A stretch of 64,000 nt of DNA from the NCBI RefSeq assembly GCF_030347395.1, contig NZ_CP128170.1:2728001-2792000 (forward strand), read 5' to 3'. The translations under genes and the position numbers were made by a program. The notes beneath the pieces are model-generated. The model saw only the letters and a program-made list of their open reading frames with translations, had not been told where the DNA came from and searched no databases. This document shows, piece by piece, positions 9,211 through 17,874 of this stretch; the stretch's first letter is position 1; each line of letters begins with the position of its first letter. This DNA comes from Microbacterium sp. ET2. GTDB taxonomy: Bacteria > Actinomycetota > Actinomycetes > Actinomycetales > Microbacteriaceae.

Positions 9211-10401
9211 CTAGTGGACCTGACTCTCGACCTCGTCCGCCACGCGCTTGGCGATCTCGAGCGACGCCGTCGCCGCTGGGGACGGAGCGTTGAGCACGTG
9301 CACTTGCCGGCGGGCGGTGGCGAACGCGAAGTCGTCCACCAGTCGACCGTCGCGGCGAAGCGCCTGGGCTCGTACGCCGGCGTGGGCACGAGAGATACTG
9401 TGATCCGACAGCTCTGGAACAAGCTCACGCAGCGTTTCGAGCACACGCTTCCGTGACAGGGAGCGCAGCAACTCGTCGAGCCCGGTTCGCCAGAATCGCG
9501 CGCCGAGGCGCCAAAGACCGGGCCACTGCGCGCTCTCCAGAGCGTCCCGCGCGCTGATGCTTCGCCACGAATAGCCCTCCCGAGCGAGCGAGAAGATCGC
9601 ATTCGGCCCGGCATGGACCGCGCCGTCGAGCATGCGTGTGAAATGAACACCCAAGAATGGGAACTCGGGATCAGGAACGGGATAAACCAGGCCTTTGATG
9701 AGATCCGCCTCTTCGGGCCGGACATCGAAGTACTCCCCCCTGAAGGGCACGATTCTCACGTCAGGGCGTAGGCCTGCCATCTGAGCGAGGCGGTCACTGT
9801 GAAGACCAGCACAGTTCACGAAACCGACGCCGTCGAACTCGCGCGCCCTCGTGACGACCACGACACCCTTCTCCCTCGGACGGATCTCAGTGATCTGCGC
9901 ATTCAAGACGATCTCCCCGCCGCCCGATTCGATGATCGAACGGAGGGCTACGCATACACCGGGGTAGTCAACCACCCCGGTCGTTTCCACTCTGAGCGCC
10001 GCGACACTGGCAACGTGGGGTTCGAACTCCCGGGCTTCCCCGGGAGTCAGGAGGCGGCAGGGAACCCCATTCGCCTCGCCACGCCTTTGGAGTTCGTGGA
10101 GTGCTGGCAGCTGGTCGGGCTTCGTCGCGACGACGAGCTTGCCGCAAATTTCGTGCGCAACCCCATACTCTCGAGCGAATGCGGTCATTGATGCGGCGCC
10201 GGCTGTGCTCATCTTGGCTTTCAGGCTGCCCGGTTGGTAGTAGAGCCCTGAGTGGATGACGCCGGAGTTGTTGCCCGTCTGGTGGGCGGCGATGCGCGCT
10301 TCCTTGTCGATCACCGTCACCCGATGACCCCTGCGCGTCAGCTCAGCAGCAGTTGCCAAGCCGACGATGCCGGCACCAGCCACGACGATGCGGTTCTCCA
10401 T
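9211..10401 (-). CDS. lhgO: L-2-hydroxyglutarate oxidase-like FAD oxidoreductase (LhgO family)
   Basis: This is a 396-aa flavoprotein of the DAO superfamily. The FAD-binding motif VVAGAGIVGLATAAELTRRG is at the N terminus, with the LhgO-type QTGNNSGVIHSGLYYQPGSLKA and the C-terminal SRAHAGVRAQAL. LhgO oxidises L-2-hydroxyglutarate to 2-oxoglutarate with electrons passed to the respiratory chain or oxygen. In this setting (isomerase, acid-sugar kinase, GntR) it may instead oxidise C2 of another L-2-hydroxy acid such as a four-carbon sugar acid; that is inference. AGGAGG precedes ATG 10401 by 9 nt. It is transcribed divergently from the isomerase operon across a shared operator at 10456-10466. 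Confidence 0.85.
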   Translation of the reverse strand: MENRIVVAGAGIVGLATAAELTRRGHRVTVIDKEARIAAHQTGNNSGVIHSGLYYQPGSLKAKMSTAGAASMTAFAREYGVAHEICGKLVVATKPDQLPALHELQRRGEANGVPCRLLTPGEAREFEPHVASVAALRVETTGVVDYPGVCVALRSIIESGGGEIVLNAQITEIRPREKGVVVVTRAREFDGVGFVNCAGLHSDRLAQMAGLRPDVRIVPFRGEYFDVRPEEADLIKGLVYPVPDPEFPFLGVHFTRMLDGAVHAGPNAIFSLAREGYSWRSISARDALESAQWPGLWRLGARFWRTGLDELLRSLSRKRVLETLRELVPELSDHSISRAHAGVRAQALRRDGRLVDDFAFATARRQVHVLNAPSPAATASLEIAKRVADEVESQVH

Positions 10402-10455
10402 TGGGCGTGGCCTCCTAAAAGAATGGACGACCGGGATGCGTCGCGGTCTATTTCA

Positions 10456-10466
10456 CTATACTATAG
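10456..10466. promoter_or_regulatory. CTATACTATAG operator (copy 1), divergent promoter
   Basis: This is a perfect 11-bp inverted repeat (CTATA-C-TATAG) in the 144-bp space between the divergent oxidase and isomerase genes. The identical 11-mer recurs at 16522-16532 and a close variant at 13555-13563 before the GntR gene. This distribution fits the operator of the local GntR-FCD regulator. Confidence 0.65.
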
Positions 10467-10545
10467 GCGCCAGAGCCCTCCGACTCGCTGCAACAAGAGG
10501 GTCCCAGCCCAGACTCCGCAATATCTCCTCACCAAAGGGAGTGCC

Positions 10546-11382
10546 ATGACGCCGCCCCAGCTGTCGCCTGCCGATGGTTTCGCAACACGTGGCCCGTCCT
10601 CGCTGCGGTTCGACGCCAATCTCAAGTGGCTGTTCACAGAACTGCCTTTTGAGGAGCGTTTCGACGCCGCAGCACGAGAGGGGTTTCGTGGTGTCGAGTA
10701 CTCATCTCCCTACGACCACAACCCCAACCGACTTCTCGCTCGTCTCCATGACGCTGGGTTGGTGCAGGTGCTCATCAATACGCCGAGCGGCGCACCGGGC
10801 ACGGTCGGTCGGTCTGGATACGCATGCCTCCCCGATCACGTCGACGACTTTCGAGAGGGGATCCGTCGTGCATTGGAGTACGCCACGGCGTTGGGAAGTC
10901 CCTACATTCACCTCATGGGAGGTGCCCGACCCGACCACGTGCGGTGGGATCGTGCCTACGCGCAATTCGTCGCCAACGCGGCCTGGGCCGCGGAGCAGGC
11001 CGCGGGTACGGACGTGACCTTCCTGCTCGAGGCGCAGAACCGACGTGATGCACCGGGCTTCGTGCTCGACTCGATCGAGCAAGCAGCGTCGATCGTCGAA
11101 GCGGTCAATAATCCGCACCTGGGTTTGATGTTCGATGTCTACCACTGTCAGGTGACGCAGGGTGACGTCGTCACTCGAATCCGCGCCCTCTTCCCCCTCA
11201 TCCGCCACGTGCAGATCGCGGATCCCCCCCTGCGATCTGAGCCAGGCAGCGGCGAGATCAATTGGCAGAACGTGTTCGACGAGCTCATCACCTTGCAATA
11301 CAGCGGATGGATCGGATGCGAATACCGGCCTCTCAACGAGACGGCGACGGGATTGTCATGGATGAAGCAGTACGGCTCATGA
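10546..11382 (+). CDS. Hydroxypyruvate isomerase family TIM-barrel protein (OtnI/Hyi-like)
   Basis: This is a 278-aa xylose-isomerase-like TIM barrel. Family features are the opening RFDANLKWLFTELPFEERFDAAAREGFRGVE, a metal/catalytic Glu in FLLEAQNR, MFDVYHCQ, HVQIAD, and the late Glu in GCEYRP. Hyi interconverts hydroxypyruvate and tartronate semialdehyde; the related OtnI converts 2-oxo- to 3-oxo-tetronates. The presence of a DUF1537 kinase in the same regulon favours the OtnI role. AAAGGGAG (10534-10541) sets ATG 10546. The stop overlaps the racemase-like start in an ATGA junction. It is the first gene of a three-gene operon. Base composition is visibly lower in GC than the flanks. Confidence 0.82.
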   Translation: MTPPQLSPADGFATRGPSSLRFDANLKWLFTELPFEERFDAAAREGFRGVEYSSPYDHNPNRLLARLHDAGLVQVLINTPSGAPGTVGRSGYACLPDHVDDFREGIRRALEYATALGSPYIHLMGGARPDHVRWDRAYAQFVANAAWAAEQAAGTDVTFLLEAQNRRDAPGFVLDSIEQAASIVEAVNNPHLGLMFDVYHCQVTQGDVVTRIRALFPLIRHVQIADPPLRSEPGSGEINWQNVFDELITLQYSGWIGCEYRPLNETATGLSWMKQYGS

Positions 11383-12068
11383 GCACGGTAGATCAAGCCG
11401 GCGTCCGTAGCGGTGCTCCCACCATCGCCCTCATCAGCGCCACATTCGCTGCGGTGGAGCCGGCCGTGCGAGGGCTGGCGGACGTCTTTCCCGATGCCAT
11501 CCCCTGGAACCTGGTTGATGACCGACTATTGGTCGATGCGAACGAACAGGGCGGACTCACTCCTCCTCTCCGTGCACGCATGGTCAGACTCATAGAGCAT
11601 GCGGTCGCGGAGGGCTCCGAGGGAGTTCTGTTGACCTGTTCGCTGTACGGGGATGTCGCCCAAGAGTTCGACAGCGAAGCTGTCCCCGTACTCGCCGCTG
11701 ACCAAGCCTCCTTCGCTCTCGCGATTGACGGTGCCTACCCCCGCATTCTCGTCGTCGGGTCGCTGGCAGCGGCCGTCGACGACTCGACGCAGCGCTTACG
11801 CGCGGCTGTATCCGAAGCCGCTGGCGGATTATCGGTGTCGGCCACTGTGGCCGACGGGGCACTCCAGGCGACCACCGCGCGTGATGACGTAGCCCTGCTC
11901 GACACACTGCGTGGCGCCATCGATCCTTTTCGAGAAGAAGTGGATGCCGTGTTGCTAGCGCAGTATTCACTGGCGCCCGCAGCGGAGGGGCTCCGCGACG
12001 CGCTCGACATTCCGGTGATCTCCGGACCCCATGCATCGGCAGCGCTCATGAAGTCGCTCGTCGGCTAA
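11379..12068 (+). CDS. Asp/Glu racemase-superfamily protein lacking the second cysteine
   Basis: This is a 229-aa protein of the Asp/Glu/hydantoin racemase fold. The first active-site Cys is present (Cys87 in GVLLTCSLYG), but the position expected to carry the second Cys reads LLAQYSLAP (Gln195). Two-base racemisation is therefore unlikely. Single-Cys members include arylmalonate decarboxylase and maleate isomerase, although those usually keep the other Cys. The start ATG 11379 overlaps the isomerase stop (ATGA), which supports translational coupling and a role in the same pathway. Possible jobs are decarboxylation or isomerisation of an acid intermediate; this is inference. Confidence 0.78.
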   Translation: MSTVDQAGVRSGAPTIALISATFAAVEPAVRGLADVFPDAIPWNLVDDRLLVDANEQGGLTPPLRARMVRLIEHAVAEGSEGVLLTCSLYGDVAQEFDSEAVPVLAADQASFALAIDGAYPRILVVGSLAAAVDDSTQRLRAAVSEAAGGLSVSATVADGALQATTARDDVALLDTLRGAIDPFREEVDAVLLAQYSLAPAAEGLRDALDIPVISGPHASAALMKSLVG

Positions 12069-12106
12069 TGGTCAGTGCTCGTATAACCGCCGAGGAAGGC
12101 GCATCG

Positions 12107-12805
12107 ATGATGGACGAACGGCCTGTCACGCTGTTCAGCACGTTGGCCACGCGCAAGGCCCTCGACGACGAGCTGCGTGCTGCGTGCACTGCCGCCACAG
12201 GCGCCGATCTCGATCTGGTGTACGACCCCACGGTCGGACTTGCGCGGCGACTGCGGGCGGGGGAGAGGGCGGATGTCATCGTCGCCGTCACGGCCGCTTT
12301 GCAGGACTTGGCCGAGGAAGGGCTGGTCGACTCTGCATCTGTGGTGCCCCTCGCTCGAACACGCGTGGGCGTCGCCGTCGCGCCAGGCGCGTCGCCGCCG
12401 GACTTGTCGTCCGTGACGGAATTCGTGGAGGCGATGACGAGCGCGAGATCGGTGGCCTATTCGGAAACGGGTGCAAGCGGGATTTATCTGCGCGACGTCC
12501 TTGCGCGCCTAGGCGTCCTCGAGGAAGTGGCATCCCGCGCAACGGTGCTCAGGGCGGGCTTCACCGGGACGGCAATCGTAGATGGCCGAGCTGATCTCGC
12601 AGTGCAGCAATTGAGCGAGTTGGCGTTCGTCGAGGGTATCGAGATCGTCGGCCCGCTTCCGGTCGAGATCGACCACGTGACAGAGTTTTCGGGCGCCTTG
12701 GTCGCAGGAGCGACCGCTGATCAACGGGCTCGCAATACTCTGGCGTTCCTCGCCTCACAGGATGCGCGGCAGCCCTACCGGCGATCCAAGCTGGAACCCG
12801 TTTGA
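12107..12805 (+). CDS. ModA-like substrate-binding-domain protein without signal peptide
   Basis: This is a 232-aa protein with the type II periplasmic-binding-protein fold seen in ModA-like proteins: N-terminal VTLFSTLATRKALDDELRAACTAATGADLDLVYDPTVGLARRLRAGERADVIV, then VVPLARTRVGVAVAPGA, and YSETGASGIYLRDVLARLGV. No signal peptide or lipobox is present, so it should be cytosolic, which is odd for a binding protein. No transporter genes adjoin it. ATG 12107 is chosen for the GAGGAAGG 7 nt upstream; ATG 12068, overlapping the upstream stop (TAATG), is the alternative and adds 13 residues. It may be a ligand sensor or an enzyme accessory; function is unknown. Confidence 0.75.
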   Translation: MMDERPVTLFSTLATRKALDDELRAACTAATGADLDLVYDPTVGLARRLRAGERADVIVAVTAALQDLAEEGLVDSASVVPLARTRVGVAVAPGASPPDLSSVTEFVEAMTSARSVAYSETGASGIYLRDVLARLGVLEEVASRATVLRAGFTGTAIVDGRADLAVQQLSELAFVEGIEIVGPLPVEIDHVTEFSGALVAGATADQRARNTLAFLASQDARQPYRRSKLEPV

Positions 12806-12821
12806 GGTGCGGCCGCGCCCG

Positions 12822-13514
12822 TCAGGCCGGTTCGTCGGCGTCGCTGAGGGTAGCACCGTCTAGCGCCCGGTCACGTGCTCGTTCGATATGCACGCGCATC
12901 AGTTGCGCCGCTCGCTCCGGCGCTCCGGTCTCGAGAGCGTTGTAGATCGCGCTGTGCTCCTCTGCTGCCGAGTGAGCGTGGGTGGCACCAGCCTTCACGA
13001 AGAGTCTGTAGCGCTGTACTTGGCCGCTGAGGGAGCGGTAGGCGCCTTCGAGGAACTCATTGTTGCTCTGATGCGCGATGAGAAGGTGAAATCGATCGTC
13101 GGAACTCCAGTACAACCGGAATGAGTTCGGGTCGGTGTCCGCCTCCCTCGACGATCGCTCGAGGTCGTCGATCGAATCACGAAGTTCGGTGAGGAATTCC
13201 CCGGTCGTGTGCTCCGCTGCCCTCGCCGCGAGCGTCGGTTCGATCACGAGACGCGCATCCATCAGCTTCTCAAGTTCTACAGCACTGAACTGCGGCGCCA
13301 CGCTATACCCCTTCAGCGCTTCACGGCGAACGAGACCAGTGTGCTCGAGTCGAGCGAGCGCTTCGCGAAGCGGCGTTTGACTGACGTCGAGCTCCCGGGT
13401 GAGCGCCCCGATGTTCAGTGGTTCACCCGCTCCACGCGTTCCGTCCATGAACTGCTCGAGCAGGATGTCGTACATGCGGTCGGCCAGTGGTTTGCGTGAA
13501 GAAGGTGGCGACAC
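12822..13514 (-). CDS. GntR family transcriptional regulator, FCD domain
   Basis: This is a 230-aa regulator. Its N-terminal winged helix (LNIGALTRELDVSQTPLREALARLEHTGLVRRE) is typical of GntR. The C-terminal FCD ligand domain has the metal-binding Asp/His residues in SDDRFHLLIAH and later His residues in AEEHSAIYNAL and MRVHIERA. FCD regulators bind organic acids and usually repress catabolic genes. GTG 13514 is the start. A palindromic site at 13555-13563, about 41 bp upstream, suggests autoregulation. It is the last gene of the arabinofuranosidase-kinase-regulator run and converges on the isomerase operon. Confidence 0.9.
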   Translation of the reverse strand: MSPPSSRKPLADRMYDILLEQFMDGTRGAGEPLNIGALTRELDVSQTPLREALARLEHTGLVRREALKGYSVAPQFSAVELEKLMDARLVIEPTLAARAAEHTTGEFLTELRDSIDDLERSSREADTDPNSFRLYWSSDDRFHLLIAHQSNNEFLEGAYRSLSGQVQRYRLFVKAGATHAHSAAEEHSAIYNALETGAPERAAQLMRVHIERARDRALDGATLSDADEPA

Positions 13515-13554
13515 AGCGGCTATCCGTTCGACTGTTCACAAGAGATGGCAGTCA

Positions 13555-13563
13555 ATATAGTAT
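13555..13563. promoter_or_regulatory. Operator variant (copy 2) upstream of the GntR gene
   Basis: On the minus strand this reads ATACTATAT, sharing the eight-base core ATACTATA with CTATACTATAG found at 10456 and 16522. It lies in the 56-bp gap between the kinase stop and the GntR start, a fit to autoregulation. Confidence 0.5.
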
Positions 13564-13570
13564 TCGGGTT

Positions 13571-14839
13571 TCAGGCACACGCAGTCGCGGTCGTCAGAAG
13601 ATCTATTCCGCCGAAGTTGCCCGACTTGAGCAAGAGCTGGATGCGACGCTCGTCCAGGCTGTGCACCCAGGGAACACCCGCCGCGGCTTCAGACCCGATG
13701 AGTGCCGAGCGTATGCGCAGCGCCTCGACCACCGCCCCGGACGTCTCGCCACCGGCGATGACGAGCCGACGGACCCCACGGTCTGCGAGCCCGATGGCGA
13801 CACTGGAGAGCGCCCCTTCGAGAAGCATCGATGCTCGCTCGGTTCCGAGCGCGTTTTGAACTGTCCGCAATTGCTGCGATGGCAAAGAGGTGTAGATCAG
13901 CGCGGACGTTGTCCCGGACAGGCTGTCGAACCACGCGAGAGCTCGTCGGGCGAGCTCCGATGGGTCGCCGCTCGTCAAGGCATCGATCCGATACGACGGC
14001 GTGGACCGCTTCATGTGTTCGATCTGCTCGAGCGTCCGCGCCGCGCAGCTGCCGGCGATTGCGACGCCTCGCGTGGTCGCCGTCGACGCTGCCGTCGCGC
14101 TGGTGTCGGCTTCATCTAAGGAGGGCGGGGTATTTCGCCACAGGGCTCGAGCCACGCCTGCCGCGAGCCCTGCGGCGCCGATCATGAGCGGAGCGTTCCG
14201 CACTGCCTCACCAATGACGTCGAGGTCGTTGACGCTGACGGCATCCACGACGACATATCGTTCGCCCCTGGCTCGCGCCCCCGCCAGCGCCCGTACCACG
14301 GCTTCACTCCCCGACATCACGGTCGGCAGGTCGATGAGGCCGACACGGTGCCGTGTCTGTTGCTGTAGCAGGAACGGTACTCGCGGATCCGTCATGGGAG
14401 TCAGCGGGTGGTGCCGCATGGGCGAATCACTGAGGAGTTCCGCGCCGACGAAGAGATGACCGAACAGCTGCCGTCGTCCGTGACGCGGCGAGCTCGGAGC
14501 CACGACGGTGGTCAAGTTGCCGCCATGCAGTTCGACGAGAGCGTCGGCGACGGGACCGATGTTCCCGCGGGACGTCGAGTCGAATGTCGAACAGATCTTG
14601 AAGTACAGCTGTGTCGCACCGTCGGCCAGCAGCAGCCTCGCCGTCCTCAAGGACTGTTCGACGGCGACGTCCGGCGGAATTGTCCGGGTTTTCAATGCAA
14701 CGACGACGACGTCGGCGGAAGGCAGGGAGACATCCGGGGAGGGATCGCCGAAGACTATCGCGGTGCGCGCTCCCTCGCTACGGAAAGCGACAGCGACATC
14801 GGTGGCCCCGGTGAAGTCATCGGCAATGACGCCGATCAT
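13571..14839 (-). CDS. otnK: Four-carbon acid sugar kinase family protein (DUF1537, OtnK-like)
   Basis: This is a 422-aa kinase of the DUF1537 family. The N-terminal substrate domain shows IADDFTGATDVAVAF and KICSTFDSTSRGNIG. The C-terminal nucleotide domain has VIAGGETSGAVVEAL. Characterised members phosphorylate 3-oxo-tetronates (OtnK), D-threonate or D-erythronate, or 3-oxo-isoapionate (OiaK) before aldol or decarboxylative cleavage. The start ATG 14839 is preceded by GAGGAAA; residues upstream of it look non-coding. It is 71 bp downstream of the arabinofuranosidase and 56 bp upstream of the GntR gene on the same strand. The usual partner that cleaves the phosphorylated product (OtnC aldolase or a RuBisCO-like protein) is not in the window. 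Confidence 0.86.
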   Translation of the reverse strand: MIGVIADDFTGATDVAVAFRSEGARTAIVFGDPSPDVSLPSADVVVVALKTRTIPPDVAVEQSLRTARLLLADGATQLYFKICSTFDSTSRGNIGPVADALVELHGGNLTTVVAPSSPRHGRRQLFGHLFVGAELLSDSPMRHHPLTPMTDPRVPFLLQQQTRHRVGLIDLPTVMSGSEAVVRALAGARARGERYVVVDAVSVNDLDVIGEAVRNAPLMIGAAGLAAGVARALWRNTPPSLDEADTSATAASTATTRGVAIAGSCAARTLEQIEHMKRSTPSYRIDALTSGDPSELARRALAWFDSLSGTTSALIYTSLPSQQLRTVQNALGTERASMLLEGALSSVAIGLADRGVRRLVIAGGETSGAVVEALRIRSALIGSEAAAGVPWVHSLDERRIQLLLKSGNFGGIDLLTTATACA

Positions 14840-14910
14840 GCGATTTCCTCGCGGACTCGCGCGAGACGAGCGCATCGGCTCGCGAACACTCTCGTGGGCA
14901 TGTTGGGTCG

Positions 14911-16425
14911 TCAGTGGCGGATATCGATGACGGTCCATGAGACGGGCGGAAGAGACACCGTGACGCTCGATCCGGAGATGGCGGCCGTGTCGTTCGCCTG
15001 GGGAGTCACCCGCTCGGGAGCGCTGAGAGTATTCGCGGCGTACACGTCATCGTCGCTCAGCGTGGTTGCTGTCACGGTGGCGGCCATGAGGTCTCCTCGA
15101 AGGACGATGTCGAGGTCGACCGTTTCGGTGTTCCCGCGGTTCACCGCAAACACCGTCGTGGCGTTGCGCGCAGCGTCGTAGGTTGCCACCGCATCGATCG
15201 TGGACACCTCGCCGTAACGGTCGGTGGAGTGGGACGGGCTTGTGATCTTGACCTGCAGCGCCTCGCCTCGACCGAGGGCCGAGGCCTGCGCGAATGGGAA
15301 GAACGTTGTCTGTCGCCAGGAGGGACCGCCCGGCTCGGTCATGATGGGCGCGATGACGTTGACCAGCTGGGCGAGGCTCGCCGAGGTCACGCGGTCCGCG
15401 TTGCGAAGGAGCGTGATCATCAGTCCACCGAAGGCGACGGCGTCGGCGACGGTGTAGACATCCTCGAGCAGGCGGGGCACCACGCCCCACTCGTCGACAC
15501 CGTTGGGCCGCGTTGCCTTGGGGTAGTGGCTCCGGTACCAGATGTTCCATTCGTCGAACGAGATGTTAACCGTCTTGTCGGTTCGTTTGAGGGACTTCAC
15601 GTGATCGATCGCAGCGACGACCTCCTTGATGAAGTCGTCCATCTGCGTGCCCGAAGCGAGGAAGCTGAGAAGATCCCCGTCTTGCTCCTCGAAGTACGCG
15701 TGGCAAGAGATGTAGTCGACGAGGTCGTAGGTGTGCTCGAGAACAACGCGTTCCCACTCGCCATGCGTGGGCATCTCACGATTAGAACTGCCGCAGGCCA
15801 CGAGTTCGATCGACCCGTCGGTCTTCCGCATCGAGCGGGCGACCTGCGCTGCCAGCTTTCCGTAGTCATCGGCGGTCTTGTGCCCGATCTGCCACGGACC
15901 ATCCATTTCGTTGCCCAGGCACCACATCTTCACGCCGTACGGCTCGGGGTGACCGTTGGCTGCCCGCTGCTCCGAGACCGTGGTTCCGGTTCGGACGTTG
16001 GCGTATTCGAGGAGCTCGATCGCGTTTTCCAGACCACGCGTGCCCAGGTTGACCGCAAGCATCACCTCACTGTTGACCGCTTCGGTCCATTTCGCGAACT
16101 CGTCGAGACCGAACTGGTTGCTCTCGATCGAGTGCCACGCGAGATCGAGCCGACGGGGTCGCTGGTCCTTCGGGCCGACGCCGTCCTCCCACCGGTAGCC
16201 GGACACAAAATTCCCGCCCGGGTAACGGATCGTGGTGATGCCGAGCTCCTTGACCAGATGGATCACGTCGCTGCGGAACCCGTTCTCGTCAGCGAGTGGG
16301 TGTCCCGGCTCATACAGCCCGTCGTACACGCAACGCCCGAGGTGTTCGACGAAGGAGCCGAATAAGCGCGGATTGACGGGGCCGACGGTGAAGTCGTGGT
16401 CGATGACGATACGGGAGTTGGCCAT
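14911..16425 (-). CDS. abfA: Alpha-N-arabinofuranosidase, GH51
   Basis: This is a 504-aa retaining glycoside hydrolase of family 51. The catalytic acid/base is Glu in CLGNEMDGPW and the nucleophile is Glu in SFDEWNIW. The N terminus (NPRLFGSFVEHLGRCVYDGLYEPGHP, then RYPGGNFVSGY) matches alpha-L-arabinofuranosidases. A C-terminal beta-sandwich follows the TIM barrel. There is no signal peptide, so it acts on imported oligosaccharides or glycosides in the cytosol. ATG 16425 is chosen over ATG 16434 because AAAGGA is 9 nt upstream of it. It is divergent from the ABC importer over a shared operator, which links import and hydrolysis. Confidence 0.9.
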   Translation of the reverse strand: MANSRIVIDHDFTVGPVNPRLFGSFVEHLGRCVYDGLYEPGHPLADENGFRSDVIHLVKELGITTIRYPGGNFVSGYRWEDGVGPKDQRPRRLDLAWHSIESNQFGLDEFAKWTEAVNSEVMLAVNLGTRGLENAIELLEYANVRTGTTVSEQRAANGHPEPYGVKMWCLGNEMDGPWQIGHKTADDYGKLAAQVARSMRKTDGSIELVACGSSNREMPTHGEWERVVLEHTYDLVDYISCHAYFEEQDGDLLSFLASGTQMDDFIKEVVAAIDHVKSLKRTDKTVNISFDEWNIWYRSHYPKATRPNGVDEWGVVPRLLEDVYTVADAVAFGGLMITLLRNADRVTSASLAQLVNVIAPIMTEPGGPSWRQTTFFPFAQASALGRGEALQVKITSPSHSTDRYGEVSTIDAVATYDAARNATTVFAVNRGNTETVDLDIVLRGDLMAATVTATTLSDDDVYAANTLSAPERVTPQANDTAAISGSSVTVSLPPVSWTVIDIRH

Positions 16426-16521
16426 GCCGTGCATTCCTTTGCATCAGACGAAGAGTCCTATCACCCGGCCTCAGCGTGGGGCAGGGTGCGAGTGACTGAG
16501 CGGTATTGATCCTCGGCCCAA

Positions 16522-16532
16522 CTATACTATAG
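16522..16532. promoter_or_regulatory. CTATACTATAG operator (copy 3), divergent promoter
   Basis: This 11-mer is identical to that at 10456-10466. It lies in the 171-bp region between the divergent arabinofuranosidase and importer genes, and is likely bound by the GntR-FCD regulator at 12822-13514. Confidence 0.65.
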
Positions 16533-16605
16533 TCTGCGGTTAGTGGCAAAGCTATCCGCTCGAAGTGGATGCCACCTCGACGCACCAATTTACGAAGGAG
16601 TAAGA

Positions 16606-17874
16606 ATGCGCGCACGACCCGAACAGCGATTCAGAACACTCGCCAGACTGTCACTGCTGGCCGCCGGCGCGTTGGTGGTGGCGGGGTGCTCGCCGGCCGC
16701 TGACGACACCGGGGACACGACGGGCAGTGAGCCAGTGACGATCACCTTCGCTGCCTCGACATTCGGTGATCCGGGCCGCGGCGAGGGGCTGCAGGCGCTT
16801 CTCGATGAGTACAACTCCAGTCAGGATGCCGTGATCGTCGAACCGGCATCGGTGCCTTTCCCGACATTCGCGCAAACGATTCTCACGCAGATGGGCGCCG
16901 GATCGGGACCTGACCTCATCCGCTTCAATATGGCGGAATTCGAATCGGCGGCTGAGGCTGGCCTCCTCGAGCCGCTGACTGACAGCATCGATGCGGACGC
17001 GCTCGGGCTTACCCCCGGACCGGACCAATACCTAGTCAAGGATGGTGAGCGGTACGGTGTCGTGTTCGAGAACTCAAATTACGGACTGTTCTACAACGCA
17101 GACCTGATCCCGGAGCCCCCGACCACGTTCGAGGAGTTCGTCGAGATCGCCCAGGAGCTCACGCAGGGTGAGACGTACGGACTGGCGTTCCGTCAGACGC
17201 AGGCGGAGGAGGCCGGCGTGTGGCAGGACATCCAGAATTACGTGCTTGGGTTCGGCGGCGGCTGGTCGGACGGAGAGTCCCTCACCATCGACTCGCCGGA
17301 GAACATCGAGGGAATGGAAGCGTTCCAGATGCTCTACGACATGCCTGTCATCCCGCAAGGTGCTGACGCCGCTACGTTCCGCCAGATGTTCGCTGAGGGA
17401 CTGGTCGGAATGGAGATCAATAACGGCGGATACGCGACGGCCACCACCGCGAACAACCCCGACCTGAACTTCAGTGTCGCCGAAATCCCTTTCCCCGTGC
17501 GTTCGCAGGGCACACTGCTCACGCCGATGGTCATGAACGTCAACAGCGAGCATAAGGACGCCGTGGTCGACTTCATAACGTGGCTGCTCCAGCCGGAGCA
17601 GCAGACACAACTCCAGGAAGTGCTCGGCGCCAGCAGTGTGGCTATCGATACGGAGCGGAGTGCCGAGAGCCTCGAGCTCTACCCGTTCCTGCCGGTCCTC
17701 GACTCGATGACGGAGTCGGGCGTGCCTCAGCTCGTTCTCGGCTACGAAGCGCGGACTCCCGAGCTGCGCACCATCATCGTCACCGAGGTCCTCTCGGCGC
17801 TTCAGGGCGAGAAGGACATGGCGACGGCACTGCAGGACGCGCAGCAGCAGGCAGAGGAGCTTGTGGGCCAGTGA
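16606..17874 (+). CDS. ABC transporter sugar-binding lipoprotein (family 1)
   Basis: This 422-aa extracellular solute-binding protein has a lipoprotein signal: basic n-region (MRARPEQRF), hydrophobic helix (LARLSLLAAGALVV) and lipobox VAGC, so it is anchored by the acylated Cys. The body is typical of carbohydrate-binding SBPs (TFAASTFGDPGRGEGLQALLDEYN; GSGPDLIRFNMAEFESAAEAGLLEPL). GAAGGAG sets ATG 16606. Its stop overlaps the permease GTG start. The ligand is unknown; regulation with a GH51 enzyme points to an arabinofuranosyl-containing compound. Confidence 0.9.
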   Translation: MRARPEQRFRTLARLSLLAAGALVVAGCSPAADDTGDTTGSEPVTITFAASTFGDPGRGEGLQALLDEYNSSQDAVIVEPASVPFPTFAQTILTQMGAGSGPDLIRFNMAEFESAAEAGLLEPLTDSIDADALGLTPGPDQYLVKDGERYGVVFENSNYGLFYNADLIPEPPTTFEEFVEIAQELTQGETYGLAFRQTQAEEAGVWQDIQNYVLGFGGGWSDGESLTIDSPENIEGMEAFQMLYDMPVIPQGADAATFRQMFAEGLVGMEINNGGYATATTANNPDLNFSVAEIPFPVRSQGTLLTPMVMNVNSEHKDAVVDFITWLLQPEQQTQLQEVLGASSVAIDTERSAESLELYPFLPVLDSMTESGVPQLVLGYEARTPELRTIIVTEVLSALQGEKDMATALQDAQQQAEELVGQ

